Source of the DNA: an uncultured Christensenellaceae bacterium
Lineage (GTDB): Bacteria; Bacillota; Clostridia; Christensenellales; CAG-314
NCBI GenBank assembly: GCA_910586625.1
Contig: CAJUIZ010000009.1
Location: forward strand, 10,890 to 74,889
Length of the DNA stretch: 64,000 nt
Direction of reading: 5' to 3'
Of this stretch, positions 1 through 8,820 are shown piece by piece (the first letter of the stretch is position 1; every line of letters starts with the position of its first letter). The notes under the pieces were generated by a model. It saw nothing but the letters and a program-made list of their open reading frames with translations. It was not told the DNA's origin and searched no databases. The position numbers were made by a program, and so were the translations under genes.

Positions 1-1
1 G

Positions 2-2839
2 ATTTTGATTAACAACGAGAAGCGTATGCTGCAAGACGCCGTTGACAGCTTGTTGGACAACAGCCGCAGTAAACGTCCGCAAACGGGCGCCGGCAACAGA
101 GAATTGAAATCGTTATCCGGTTTGCTTCGCGGTAAACAGGGACGTTTCCGTCAGAATCTGCTCGGAAAGCGCGTAGACTATTCGGGACGTTCCGTTATCG
201 TAGTAGGACCGGAGCTCAAACTGCATCAATGCGGTATCCCCAAAGAAATGGCTTTGGAATTATTCAAGCCCTTCGTAATGAAAAAATTGGTGGAAACCAA
301 TCAGTGCCACAACGTTAAATCCGCTAAAAAACGCGTAGAAAGAGCGGACGCCAAGGTATGGGATATTTTGGAAGGAGTAATTAAAGACCACCCCGTAATG
401 CTCAACCGCGCGCCCACGCTGCACAGACTGTCTATTCAGGCATTTGAGCCGGTACTTATCGAAGGCAGAGCTATCAAGCTTCATCCCCTTGCTTGTACCG
501 CGTTTAACGCCGACTTCGACGGAGACCAAATGGCGGTGCACGTACCGCTTTCTATCGAAGCGCAGACGGAAGCGAGATATTTGATGCTTGCCGCAAACAA
601 TATTTTGAAGCTGTCCGACGGCAAACCCGTTATTTCGCCCACGCAGGATATGGTACTCGGTTGTTATTACCTTACAACCGTACGCTGCGACGCGGAAGAA
701 ACCAAGAAGCTTATCGAACTGTACGACGTAACGCGTAAACAGCGCGCTTTGACGGAGAACGAGCTTGAAGTTTTGCGTAAGGGACATTATTACAGCAGCT
801 TTGACGAAGCGTACGAAGCGTACGTCGCAAAAGACATTACTCTGCAAACCGTTGTAAACATTCGTTTGGATAACGGCGAAAAAATTTGGACTACGGTAGG
901 CAGATTGATATTCTGTCAGGCTATTTACTACGATTACGCAGACAGTTCCGCCGAAAAGGACGATCAATATATTACCGACCCCGAAATTTTGGCTCAAAAG
1001 CAGTTGGAACGTCGCACACTGGGAATACGCCGCGATCTCACAAAGGATATGATAGGCAACCCCAAGAGCTATTTGGTCGGCAAAAAACAGCTTTCTCAAA
1101 TAGTGGAAAAGTGCTTTAAGCTGCGCGGTACTACGCCTACGGCGACAATGTTGGATAACGTCAAGGCGCTCGGGTACAAGTACAGTACCATCAGCGGTCT
1201 TACCACAAGCGTGTTCGATATGAACATTCCTACCGAAAAGAAAGATATTCTCGACGAAGCGGGTAAACGCGTGGTAGACATCGAAGGCGAATATAACGAA
1301 GGTTTCTTGACGGACAACGAACGCTACAAGTCGGTTATCGAAGTTTGGAAGAACGCCGCCGCCAAGGTGGAAAACTTGGTTAAGGACGTAATGGAAGAAG
1401 ACAACCCCATCTGGATGATGGCGGACTCCGGAGCCCGCGGCAGCATGAACCAGATTCGTCAATTGTGCGGTATGCGCGGATTGATGAGCGATCCTTCTGG
1501 ACGTACCATCGAATTGCCCGTTAAAGCGTGCTTCCGCGAAGGACTGTCCGTATTGGAATACTTCATTTCGTCGCACGGCGGACGTAAAGGTTTGGCGGAT
1601 ACGGCGTTAAAGACGGCGGACTCGGGTTACCTTACCCGTCGTTTGGTGGACGTAGCGCAAAACGTTATCGTACGCGAAGAAGACTGTTCGGCGGGAAGCC
1701 GTCCGCAGGGTATGTGGATAGAAGCCTTCCGCGGCTCGGGCAAGGACGAGATTATCGAAAAGTTCGAAGACCGTATTATCGGTAAATACGTTATCGACGA
1801 CGTTGTAAATCCGCAAACGGGCGAGCTTATCTGCCGCGGTGACACAATGATTAACGACGACTTGGCTCGCGAAATAGTTAAGGCGGGAATAAGCAAGCTG
1901 TATATGAGAACGGTGCTTACCTGCCGCAGCGAACACGGCGTATGCTGCAAGTGCTACGGCTCCAATATGGCTACCGGCAAGCCCGTAAATTTGGGCGAAG
2001 CGGTAGGCGTAATAGCCGCTCAGTCCATAGGCGAACCGGGAACTCAGCTTACCATGCGTACCTTCCATACCGGCGGCGTTGCAACGTCAGACGATATTAC
2101 GCAAGGTTTGCCCCGCGTAGAAGAATTGTTCGAAGCGCGCAAGCCCAAGGGCTGCGCGGTAATCTGCGAAGTCAAGGGTACGGTAAGTATTCCTTCCGAC
2201 ACGGATAAGAAGATTGTCCGCGTAACGGACGCGCAGGGTAAAGTTACCGACTACGTTATACCGTATACGTCGCGTATCAAGGTGCGCGAAGGCGAAGCTG
2301 TGGAAAGCGGCACTCCGCTTACGGAAGGCTCGATTTTCCCGCAGGATCTGTTGTCCACCAAGGGATTGCGCGCGGTAGAAGAATATTTGGTTAAGGAAGT
2401 TCAAGCCACCTACCGTACCAACGGCGTAGAAATAAACGACAAGCACGTTGAAGTTATCGTTCGTCAAATGCTGCGTAAGGTACGTATAGAAGACGCAGGC
2501 ACGACGGATATGCTTCCGGGCGAAGTAGTGGATATCTTCAAATTCGAAGAAGAAAACGCCAAGGCTTTGGAAAACGACGGCGTACCCGCAACGGCAAAGA
2601 GAATTTTGTTGGGTATAACGAAGGCAAGTCTTGCAACGGACAGCTTCCTGTCGGCGGCTTCCTTCCAAGAAACTTCGAGAGTTTTAACGGAAGCGGCTAT
2701 CAAGAATAAGTGCGACCCGTTATACGGCTTGAAAGAAAACGTAATTATCGGCAAGATGATTTCCGCAGGAACAGGTCTGAATCGTTACAGAGAAATGGAG
2801 CTTGTTCCGAAAACCGAATCCGCTGCGGAAGAAGAATAA
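2..2839 (+). CDS. rpoC: RNA polymerase beta' subunit, 3' part (5' end outside window)
   Basis: This is the large C-terminal part of the beta' subunit, which forms the catalytic centre of RNA polymerase with beta. The frame is already open at the first complete codon, so the true start lies upstream. The catalytic NADFDGD motif that chelates the active-site magnesium is at 506-526. A CxxxxxxCCxC cluster near 1921-1960 (the second beta' zinc site) and the bridge-helix/trigger-loop region (GEPGTQLTMRTFHTGG near 2030-2075) are intact. By comparison with the family roughly the first 250 residues are missing. The protein ends in an acidic tail at 2839. rpoB is expected just upstream. Downstream come a hairpin and the L7Ae-like gene, as in the usual rpoC-ybxF-rpsL order. 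Confidence 0.98.
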   Translation: MLINNEKRMLQDAVDSLLDNSRSKRPQTGAGNRELKSLSGLLRGKQGRFRQNLLGKRVDYSGRSVIVVGPELKLHQCGIPKEMALELFKPFVMKKLVETNQCHNVKSAKKRVERADAKVWDILEGVIKDHPVMLNRAPTLHRLSIQAFEPVLIEGRAIKLHPLACTAFNADFDGDQMAVHVPLSIEAQTEARYLMLAANNILKLSDGKPVISPTQDMVLGCYYLTTVRCDAEETKKLIELYDVTRKQRALTENELEVLRKGHYYSSFDEAYEAYVAKDITLQTVVNIRLDNGEKIWTTVGRLIFCQAIYYDYADSSAEKDDQYITDPEILAQKQLERRTLGIRRDLTKDMIGNPKSYLVGKKQLSQIVEKCFKLRGTTPTATMLDNVKALGYKYSTISGLTTSVFDMNIPTEKKDILDEAGKRVVDIEGEYNEGFLTDNERYKSVIEVWKNAAAKVENLVKDVMEEDNPIWMMADSGARGSMNQIRQLCGMRGLMSDPSGRTIELPVKACFREGLSVLEYFISSHGGRKGLADTALKTADSGYLTRRLVDVAQNVIVREEDCSAGSRPQGMWIEAFRGSGKDEIIEKFEDRIIGKYVIDDVVNPQTGELICRGDTMINDDLAREIVKAGISKLYMRTVLTCRSEHGVCCKCYGSNMATGKPVNLGEAVGVIAAQSIGEPGTQLTMRTFHTGGVATSDDITQGLPRVEELFEARKPKGCAVICEVKGTVSIPSDTDKKIVRVTDAQGKVTDYVIPYTSRIKVREGEAVESGTPLTEGSIFPQDLLSTKGLRAVEEYLVKEVQATYRTNGVEINDKHVEVIVRQMLRKVRIEDAGTTDMLPGEVVDIFKFEEENAKALENDGVPATAKRILLGITKASLATDSFLSAASFQETSRVLTEAAIKNKCDPLYGLKENVIIGKMISAGTGLNRYREMELVPKTESAAEEE

Positions 2840-2880
2840 TCTTTTCGGACGACGCGAATTAGAGTAACATTGAAAATTAC

Positions 2881-2932
2881 ACAAAGCAGTCAAGGTTAAA
2901 CGCTTGACTGCTTTGTCGTGTTTTGGTAAAAT
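2881..2932 (+). promoter_or_regulatory. Perfect 14-bp hairpin after rpoC overlapping a promoter
   Basis: The arms 2881-2894 and 2903-2916 are perfectly complementary over 14 bp with an 8-nt loop. No U-run follows, so this is not a classic intrinsic terminator. A TTGACT box (2904-2909) inside the 3' arm lies 17 bp from TAAAAT (2927-2932), so a promoter for the L7Ae-like gene appears embedded in the hairpin. The promoter is read from consensus only. Confidence 0.55.
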
Positions 2933-2947
2933 ATACATTGGTGTTTT

Positions 2948-3184
2948 ATGGCTAATAACGGTTTACGAGTAGTCATTGGCAGGCGGCAGATTTTGCGCGA
3001 AGCGAAGAAGGGCAACGTTGCGGAAATACGGATCGCTACCAATGCCGAACAGCAATACATACATTCGCTTATAGATATCGCCAAGCAATACGAGATAAAG
3101 TATTTCATATCGGGAACGATGGAAGAATTTTCCGCTTACTACGGCATTGACGTTCCGTCCGGTTCCATAGGCGTTTTGAAGTAA
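2948..3184 (+). CDS. ybxF: L7Ae/YbxF-family ribosomal-associated protein
   Basis: A 78-residue protein in the position occupied by ybxF (rplGB) between rpoC and rpsL in Bacillota. The family has the L7Ae/L30e fold and binds kink-turn RNA. The early VVIGRRQILREAKKG stretch, with a hydrophobic strand followed by a basic helix, fits the RNA-binding face, and the later segment ending in PSGSIGVLK fits the family C-terminus. The ATG at 2948 has only a weak GGTG upstream. Assignment rests on length, context and overall resemblance; exact RNA target unknown. Confidence 0.75.
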   Translation: MANNGLRVVIGRRQILREAKKGNVAEIRIATNAEQQYIHSLIDIAKQYEIKYFISGTMEEFSAYYGIDVPSGSIGVLK

Positions 3185-3210
3185 TTTATCCGTACGTTTT
3201 GTCAACACTG

Positions 3211-3286
3211 TAATTGCCGCGGGATAACCTGCAATGCTTGCAATTGGCTTGGCCGAAGCGTGCTTCGGGGAGGCTATCGGCAATTA
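3211..3286 (+). promoter_or_regulatory. Structured RNA leader candidate upstream of rpsL
   Basis: TAATTGCCG (3211-3219) pairs perfectly with CGGCAATTA (3278-3286), enclosing a hairpin CCGAAG-CGTG-CTTCGG (3253-3268). It lies between the L7Ae-like gene and rpsL, where an autogenous r-protein leader would be expected. I recognise no described leader family in it. Confidence 0.45.
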
Positions 3287-3351
3287 TGTTTATCTATCGG
3301 TACATCGCGACGGTATACCGCCGCTTGTATATGAGACTCGTTTTGGAGTTT

Positions 3352-3803
3352 CGACTATTCACTATTGAAAGGAGGTAACACAATGGCAACAATCAACCAA
3401 TTGATTAGACAAGGAAGACGTAGTGAAGCGGAAAAGAGCAAATCCCCGCTGTTGGACAGCTGTCCGCAAAAGCGCGGCGTTTGTCTTAACGTCACGACTA
3501 CTTCTCCCAAAAAGCCTAACTCGGCTCTCCGTAAGATTGCGCGCGTACGCCGTACCAACGGTATGGAAGGAACGTGCTATATCCCCGGCGAAGGTCATAA
3601 CCTTCAAGAGCACAGCGTGGTTTTGATTCGCGGCGGCAGAGTAAGAGACTTGCCCGGTATTCGTTATCACATTATCCGTGGTACGCTCGATACCGCGGGA
3701 GTGGCTAACCGCAGACAGGCGCGCAGCAAGTACGGCGCAAAGCGTCCCAAGAAATAGATATTTCGGAACGCAAAACTTTTACAGTTCAATTGGTGAATAG
3801 TCG
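3352..3803. repeat. Long-range inverted repeat bracketing rpsL
   Basis: GACTATTCAC at 3353-3362, 20 bp before the rpsL start, is exactly complementary to GTGAATAGTC at 3793-3802, 36 bp after its stop. With flanking bases the match extends to about 16 positions with small mismatches. In the mRNA the arms could fold the rpsL cistron into one loop. Confidence 0.6.
3383..3757 (+). CDS. rpsL: 30S ribosomal protein S12
   Basis: S12 lines the decoding centre of the 30S subunit. The 124-residue protein has the usual MATINQLIRQGR start, the KKPNSALRKIARV block, the loop that carries streptomycin-resistance sites, and the GVANRRQARSKYGAKRPKK tail. ATG at 3383 follows a strong AAAGGAGG (3368-3375). It is the second gene of the str block. 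Both flanking intergenic gaps are near 200 bp, longer than usual for this operon, and contain structured sequence. Confidence 0.98.
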   Translation: MATINQLIRQGRRSEAEKSKSPLLDSCPQKRGVCLNVTTTSPKKPNSALRKIARVRRTNGMEGTCYIPGEGHNLQEHSVVLIRGGRVRDLPGIRYHIIRGTLDTAGVANRRQARSKYGAKRPKK

Positions 3804-3953
3804 GAGTTTTCGATTTTGGCTTTTCACCGAGTAAGCAGTATGTCGGCGGGTGTCCGCCTTTAAGACAGAAGTTTCTCCGCGAATAATATCGCGTCGAGTT
3901 GGCTGTATTTGGTAAAAACAAAATCAAAAAAATCTAAAAGGAGGAAAAGAACA

Positions 3954-4424
3954 ATGCCAAGAAGAAGCGGTGTCCCCAAGAGAGACGTGCTACCCGATCC
4001 CGTTTACGGCAGCAAGGTTGTAACCAAGGTTATCAATCAAGTTATGCTTGACGGCAAGAAAGGTACCGCGCAAGAAATAGTTTACGGCGCGTTCGACGAA
4101 ATTCAAAAGCGCACCGGACAAGACCCGATGGAAGTGTTCAATAAAGCGATCAATAATCTTATGCCTATGTTGGAATGTAAAGCGAGACGCGTAGGCGGAG
4201 CAAACTATCAAGTACCTATGGAAGTACGTCCCGAAAGACGTCAGACGTTAGCTATAAGATGGTTGGTTATGTTCGCGCGTAAGCGCAGCGACAGATATAT
4301 GTATCTTCGCTTGGCTAACGAGCTTATGGACGCTTGTAACGAACAGGGCGGAGCATTCAAGAGAAAGGAAGAAATGCACAGATCCGCCGAAGCAAACAAG
4401 GCGTTTGCGCATTTCAGATGGTAA
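3954..4424 (+). CDS. rpsG: 30S ribosomal protein S7
   Basis: S7 nucleates assembly of the 30S head and binds 16S rRNA near the E site. The 156-residue protein begins MPRRSGVPKRDVLPDP and ends with the family's AEANKAFAHFRW. Start at ATG 3954, not an upstream GTG at 3909, because AAAGGAGG (3937-3944) is correctly spaced for it. In other bacteria S7 represses the str operon. The 196-bp gap before it contains the downstream arm of the rpsL-flanking repeat. Confidence 0.98.
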   Translation: MPRRSGVPKRDVLPDPVYGSKVVTKVINQVMLDGKKGTAQEIVYGAFDEIQKRTGQDPMEVFNKAINNLMPMLECKARRVGGANYQVPMEVRPERRQTLAIRWLVMFARKRSDRYMYLRLANELMDACNEQGGAFKRKEEMHRSAEANKAFAHFRW

Positions 4425-4511
4425 TTTTATGCGGAGCCGCCGCAGCGTTTTAACGATTTGACGGCGTATCACACTTCGTATAATAACGATTAATGGAGAG
4501 AGAAAGATAAA

Positions 4512-6611
4512 ATGGCAAGAATTTATCCCCTGCAAAACGTGCGTAATATAGGTATAATGGCGCACATTGACGCGGGTAAAACAACGACAAGCGAAAGGAT
4601 TCTGTTCTTTTCGGGTAAAACGCGTAAGATAGGCGAAACGCACGAAGGTACTGCGGTAATGGACAGTATGGCGCAGGAGCAGGAACGCGGTATAACAATC
4701 GCGTCGGCGGCGACTACCGTTCATTGGATAAACCATTACGATAACGTAGATTACCGTATCAACCTTATCGACACGCCCGGCCACGTTGACTTTACCGTAG
4801 AAGTAGAGCGTTCCTTACGCGTATTAGACGGCGCCGTAGCTGTGTTTTGCGCCAAGGGCGGCGTTGAACCGCAGAGCGAAACCGTATGGCATCAAGCGTC
4901 CAAGTATAACGTTCCCCGTATAGCGTTCGTCAACAAGATGGACATAAACGGAGCGAATTTCTACAACGTGGTAAATATGATGCGCGAGCGTTTGAAAGCC
5001 AACGCAATGCCTATCCAATTGCCTATCGGCAAGGAAGAAACCTTCAAGGGCTTGGTTGACGTAATTACCAAGCGCGCGTATATTTACAACGATCCGAAAG
5101 GCTTGGAGATCGACGAAACGGATGTTCCCGCCGATATGGTTGACGCTGTTAACAAGGCTCACGACGAGCTTGTTGAATTTGTTGCCGGTACCGACGACGA
5201 ACTGATGGAAAAGTTCTTCGCGGAAGGCGATTTGTCCGTTGACGAAATCAAAAAGGCGCTTAGAAAGGCTGTTATAGAGCTTAAAGTAAACCCCGTGCTT
5301 TGCGGAACGGCTTACAAGAACAAGGGCGTGCAAAAGCTGCTTGACGCGGTATGCGATTATCTGCCCAGTCCCGTGGATATAGACCACGTGGTAGGCTTCG
5401 ACGTGCGCGACGAAGAAAAACAGCTTGTGCGTAAGACGGACGATACCGAACCGTTCTGCGGTTTGGCTTTCAAGATTGTGGCCGACCCGTTCGTAGGCAA
5501 GTTGGCATATTGCCGCGTATACAGCGGTAAACTTCAAGCGGGCAGCTACGTTTACAATTCTACTAAGGGCAAGCGCGAACGTATTACCAAGGTGTTGCAA
5601 ATGCACGCTGCGCAGCGCGAAGAAATAGACGAAACGTACGCTGGCGAAATTGTGGCTTTGGTAGGACTTAAAGACACTACCACGGGCGATACGCTTTGCG
5701 AAGAGAAGCATCCCATAGTTTTGGACAGTATGGTATTCCCCGAACCGGTTATCAAGGTTGCAATCGAACCTAAGACCAAGGCCGGACAGGAAAAAATGAC
5801 GCTTGCTTTAATCAAGCTTGCGGAAGAAGACCCCACGTTCAAGACCTACACCGACAAGGAAACCGGGCAAACCATAATTGCCGGTATGGGCGAGCTGCAC
5901 TTGGAAATTATCGTCGACAGACTTCTGCGCGAATTCAAGGTAGAAGCTAACGTCGGTCAACCGCAGGTATCGTACAGAGAAACTATTCGCAAGTCCGTTG
6001 AAGCGGAAGGCAAGTACGTTCGTCAGTCCGGCGGTAAAGGTCAATACGGTCATTGTAAAATCCGTATGGAACCCCAAGAAGCAGGCAAGGGTTACGAATT
6101 TGTGGACGCAACCGTTGGCGGAAGCATTCCCAAGGAATACATTCAGCCCGTCAATAACGGTATAATCGAAGCGTCCAAGACGGGACCGCTTGCGGGCTAC
6201 GAAATGGTAGACTTCAAGGTTACCGTATTCGACGGAAGCTTCCACGCGGTAGATAGCTCGGAAATGGCATTCAAAATTGCGGGATCGTTGGCGTTTAAGA
6301 ACGCGGCGTTAAAAGCCGACCCCGTATTGCTCGAGCCTATGATGAAGGTGGAAATAACGATGCCCGAAGAATATTTGGGCGACGTTATGGGTAACGTTTC
6401 TTCCCGTCGCGGCAACGTTTCGGGCATAGAGCTGCGCAACGGAGTTCAAGTAGTTAGCGCGTTTATACCTTTGGCGGAAATGTTCGGTTACGCAACCGAT
6501 CTTCGCAGCCGTACGCAGGGACGCGGAAACTATTCGATGCAATTCGACCACTTTGCGGAAGTGCCTAAGGCAATTAAAGAGAAGATTGTCAAGGAAGGCG
6601 CTACAAAATAA
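4512..6611 (+). CDS. fusA: Elongation factor G
   Basis: A 699-residue translocation GTPase. The G1 motif AHIDAGKTT (residues about 17-25), G2 near RGITI, G3 DTPGHVDFT and G4 NKMD are all present, followed by domains II-V ending in the RSRTQGRGNYSMQFDHF region of domain V. ATG 4512 is preceded by GGAGAGAGAAAG, 87 bp downstream of rpsG, in the conserved rpsL-rpsG-fusA-tuf order. Confidence 0.98.
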   Translation: MARIYPLQNVRNIGIMAHIDAGKTTTSERILFFSGKTRKIGETHEGTAVMDSMAQEQERGITIASAATTVHWINHYDNVDYRINLIDTPGHVDFTVEVERSLRVLDGAVAVFCAKGGVEPQSETVWHQASKYNVPRIAFVNKMDINGANFYNVVNMMRERLKANAMPIQLPIGKEETFKGLVDVITKRAYIYNDPKGLEIDETDVPADMVDAVNKAHDELVEFVAGTDDELMEKFFAEGDLSVDEIKKALRKAVIELKVNPVLCGTAYKNKGVQKLLDAVCDYLPSPVDIDHVVGFDVRDEEKQLVRKTDDTEPFCGLAFKIVADPFVGKLAYCRVYSGKLQAGSYVYNSTKGKRERITKVLQMHAAQREEIDETYAGEIVALVGLKDTTTGDTLCEEKHPIVLDSMVFPEPVIKVAIEPKTKAGQEKMTLALIKLAEEDPTFKTYTDKETGQTIIAGMGELHLEIIVDRLLREFKVEANVGQPQVSYRETIRKSVEAEGKYVRQSGGKGQYGHCKIRMEPQEAGKGYEFVDATVGGSIPKEYIQPVNNGIIEASKTGPLAGYEMVDFKVTVFDGSFHAVDSSEMAFKIAGSLAFKNAALKADPVLLEPMMKVEITMPEEYLGDVMGNVSSRRGNVSGIELRNGVQVVSAFIPLAEMFGYATDLRSRTQGRGNYSMQFDHFAEVPKAIKEKIVKEGATK

Positions 6612-6665
6612 GCGTTTTGGATAAAATATTTGATTAAAAGTGTAGACCAAAACGAAAAAATAAGA

Positions 6666-6685
6666 TATAATGTATCTGTTATAAT
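6666..6685 (+). promoter_or_regulatory. Possible internal promoter before tuf
   Basis: Two TATAAT hexamers (6666-6671 and 6680-6685) sit in the AT-rich 125-bp fusA-tuf gap. No good -35 is visible at 17 bp. An independent tuf promoter is plausible but weakly supported. Confidence 0.3.
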
Positions 6686-6736
6686 TAAAAAATAAAAATA
6701 TTAGACATCATCAAAAATTTAGGAGGAATCACAACA

Positions 6737-7948
6737 ATGGCAAAAGCAAAATTTGACAGAAGCAAACCGCACGTCAATATTGGTACCATCGGTCACGTAG
6801 ACCACGGTAAGACGACCTTGACAGCCGCTATCACGATGGTTATGGCTATGCAAGGTAAAGCAGAAGTAATGAAATACGACGAAATCGACAAGGCTCCCGA
6901 AGAAAGAGCTCGTGGTATAACAATCAATACCGCTCACGTCGAATATCAAACGGACAAGCGTCACTACGCTCACGTTGACTGCCCCGGACACGCCGACTAC
7001 GTTAAAAACATGATTACCGGCGCGGCGCAGATGGACGGCGCAATCTTGGTTGTTTCCGCTGCCGACGGTCCGATGCCCCAAACTCGCGAACACATTCTTC
7101 TCGCTCGTCAGGTTGGCGTTCCCTATATCGTAGTATTCATGAACAAGACCGACTTGGTTGACGACGAAGAATTGCTCGAACTCGTAGAAATGGAAGTTCG
7201 CGAACTTCTTTCCAAGTACGAATTCCCCGGCGACGACCTTCCCATTGTCAAGGGTTCCGCCAAGAAAGCTATGGACGCTGCCGCAGGCGGCAACACCAAT
7301 CTTGCGGATCCCGTTTTCAAGCCCATTTTGGACTTGATGGACGCCGTTGACGCTTATATCCCCACGCCCGCACGTGATACGGACAAGCCCTTCTTGATGC
7401 CCGTAGAAGACGTATTTACCATTACCGGACGCGGCACCGTTGCTACCGGCAGAGTAGAACGCGGTTCCGTTAAACCTTCCGACCCCGTAGAAATCGTAGG
7501 CTTGAAGGACGAAGTTAAGACGTCCGTTGTTACAGGCGTTGAAATGTTCCGCAAACTTCTTGACGAAGCTTTCGCAGGCGACAACGTAGGTTTGTTGCTT
7601 CGCGGTGTAGACCGTAAAGAAATCGAACGCGGACAAGTTGTGGCTAAACCCAAATCGGTTACTCCGCACAAGGAATTCGAAGGTCAAGTATACGTACTTA
7701 CCAAGGAAGAAGGCGGACGTCACAGCCCGTTCTTCAAGGGATACCGTCCTCAATTCTATTTCCGTACGACCGACGTTACGGGCTCTATCGAGCTTGACCC
7801 CGGCGTGGAAATGGTAATGCCCGGCGACCACACCCATATCAAGGTAGCTTTGATTACGCCTATCGCTATGGAAGACGGACTTCGTTTCGCTATCCGTGAA
7901 GGTGGCCACACCGTCGGTTCCGGCGTTGTATCCAAGATCATCGCGTAA
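6737..7948 (+). CDS. tuf: Elongation factor Tu
   Basis: EF-Tu delivers aminoacyl-tRNA to the ribosome. The 403-residue protein shows GHVDHGKTT (residues about 19-27), RGITIN, DCPGHADYVKNM, the NKTD motif and the C-terminal barrel ending SGVVSKIIA. The start has a canonical AGGAGG (6721-6726). It is the last gene of the str block and is followed at once by an intrinsic terminator. A 396-codon antisense frame across it is a codon-usage artefact. Confidence 0.99.
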   Translation: MAKAKFDRSKPHVNIGTIGHVDHGKTTLTAAITMVMAMQGKAEVMKYDEIDKAPEERARGITINTAHVEYQTDKRHYAHVDCPGHADYVKNMITGAAQMDGAILVVSAADGPMPQTREHILLARQVGVPYIVVFMNKTDLVDDEELLELVEMEVRELLSKYEFPGDDLPIVKGSAKKAMDAAAGGNTNLADPVFKPILDLMDAVDAYIPTPARDTDKPFLMPVEDVFTITGRGTVATGRVERGSVKPSDPVEIVGLKDEVKTSVVTGVEMFRKLLDEAFAGDNVGLLLRGVDRKEIERGQVVAKPKSVTPHKEFEGQVYVLTKEEGGRHSPFFKGYRPQFYFRTTDVTGSIELDPGVEMVMPGDHTHIKVALITPIAMEDGLRFAIREGGHTVGSGVVSKIIA

Positions 7949-7966
7949 TTAACTTTACAATAAAAA

Positions 7967-7997
7967 ACAGTCGACATATCGTCGGCTGTTTTTTTTT
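7967..7997 (+). terminator. Intrinsic terminator after tuf
   Basis: ACAGTCGAC / GTCGGCTGT stem (one G-U pair) with a 5-nt loop, followed by a run of T. Confidence 0.9.
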
Positions 7998-8212
7998 GTT
8001 GTCATTATTTCTGAATGCACAAATGCTTATATGCGCATCTGTACGGGTTGAAATATACGCCGCGGAAAAAGTAATCTTTCAAATATTATTTCTTCTTAAA
8101 CGGTTTGCAAAGCCAATCGTGGTTAAACGTCGGGCTTTTCACTATTTCAACAACGTAATATTTGGTTTCTGCTTTGAAACGAATATCCTTTTGTATGAAT
8201 AAGGCTCGATTT

Positions 8213-8629
8213 CTACTTGCTTAGTGGCAGACTGATAAGCGGCATAAGCTCCGCTAACGTATATACCTTGTAATCGTCGTAGTCTCTTGCAAGGATTATT
8301 TCGAAATCACGTTGGCAAAATTCCGTCATTACCTGTCTGCATACGCCGCATGGCGGGCAGAAATCTCCTTCTCCGATGGGGGTGTCCGCGTCGTTTCCGA
8401 CTATGGCTATTGCGGCGAAATCCTTGTCCCCTTCCGATATAGCCTTGAAAAAGGCCGTCCTTTCCGCACAGTTTGTCGGGCTGAAAGTGGAGCTCTCTAT
8501 GTTGCAGCCGCGGTATATTTTGCCTTCTTTGGTAAGCAACGCTGCGCCGACCGCCCAGTGAGAGTAGGGTATATAAGCGTATTTCTGCGCTTCGTACGCT
8601 TCCTTTACCAGTATTTTGTAATCAATCAT
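8213..8629 (-). CDS. cdd: Cytidine deaminase
   Basis: Converts cytidine and deoxycytidine to uridine forms in pyrimidine salvage. The 138-residue protein has the catalytic NCAERTA box (C-A-E, zinc ligand and proton shuttle) and the PPCGVCRQ box with two zinc cysteines, typical of the short tetrameric class. I start at ATG 8629 (MIDYKILV), preceded by GGGAGCA, rather than the longer frame from 8701. It stands alone on the minus strand between the str block and the rpmG operon. Confidence 0.93.
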   Translation of the reverse strand: MIDYKILVKEAYEAQKYAYIPYSHWAVGAALLTKEGKIYRGCNIESSTFSPTNCAERTAFFKAISEGDKDFAAIAIVGNDADTPIGEGDFCPPCGVCRQVMTEFCQRDFEIILARDYDDYKVYTLAELMPLISLPLSK

Positions 8630-8820
8630 AATTGTGCTCCCGTAAATGTTATGTTTCGTGTGGGCTATTATTCTATTACAAAACTTGTCTTTTGTCAACA
8701 CACGTTTTACATTTAATAACTAAGTTTTTTATTCGTAGCAGTTTATTCAAACGTATTTGTATATGCGCATATGAACGCGAGTGCAAACGTTTGGGTAATG
8801 GTGTAAAAAAACGACGAAGG

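Noticed and set aside
6719..7909. 396-codon open frame antisense to tuf
   Set aside because: Arises from strong codon bias on the coding strand; no ribosome-binding site and no recognisable protein. The same applies to the long antisense frames at 260-1576, 4824-5711, 26573-27316 and 31342-32514.
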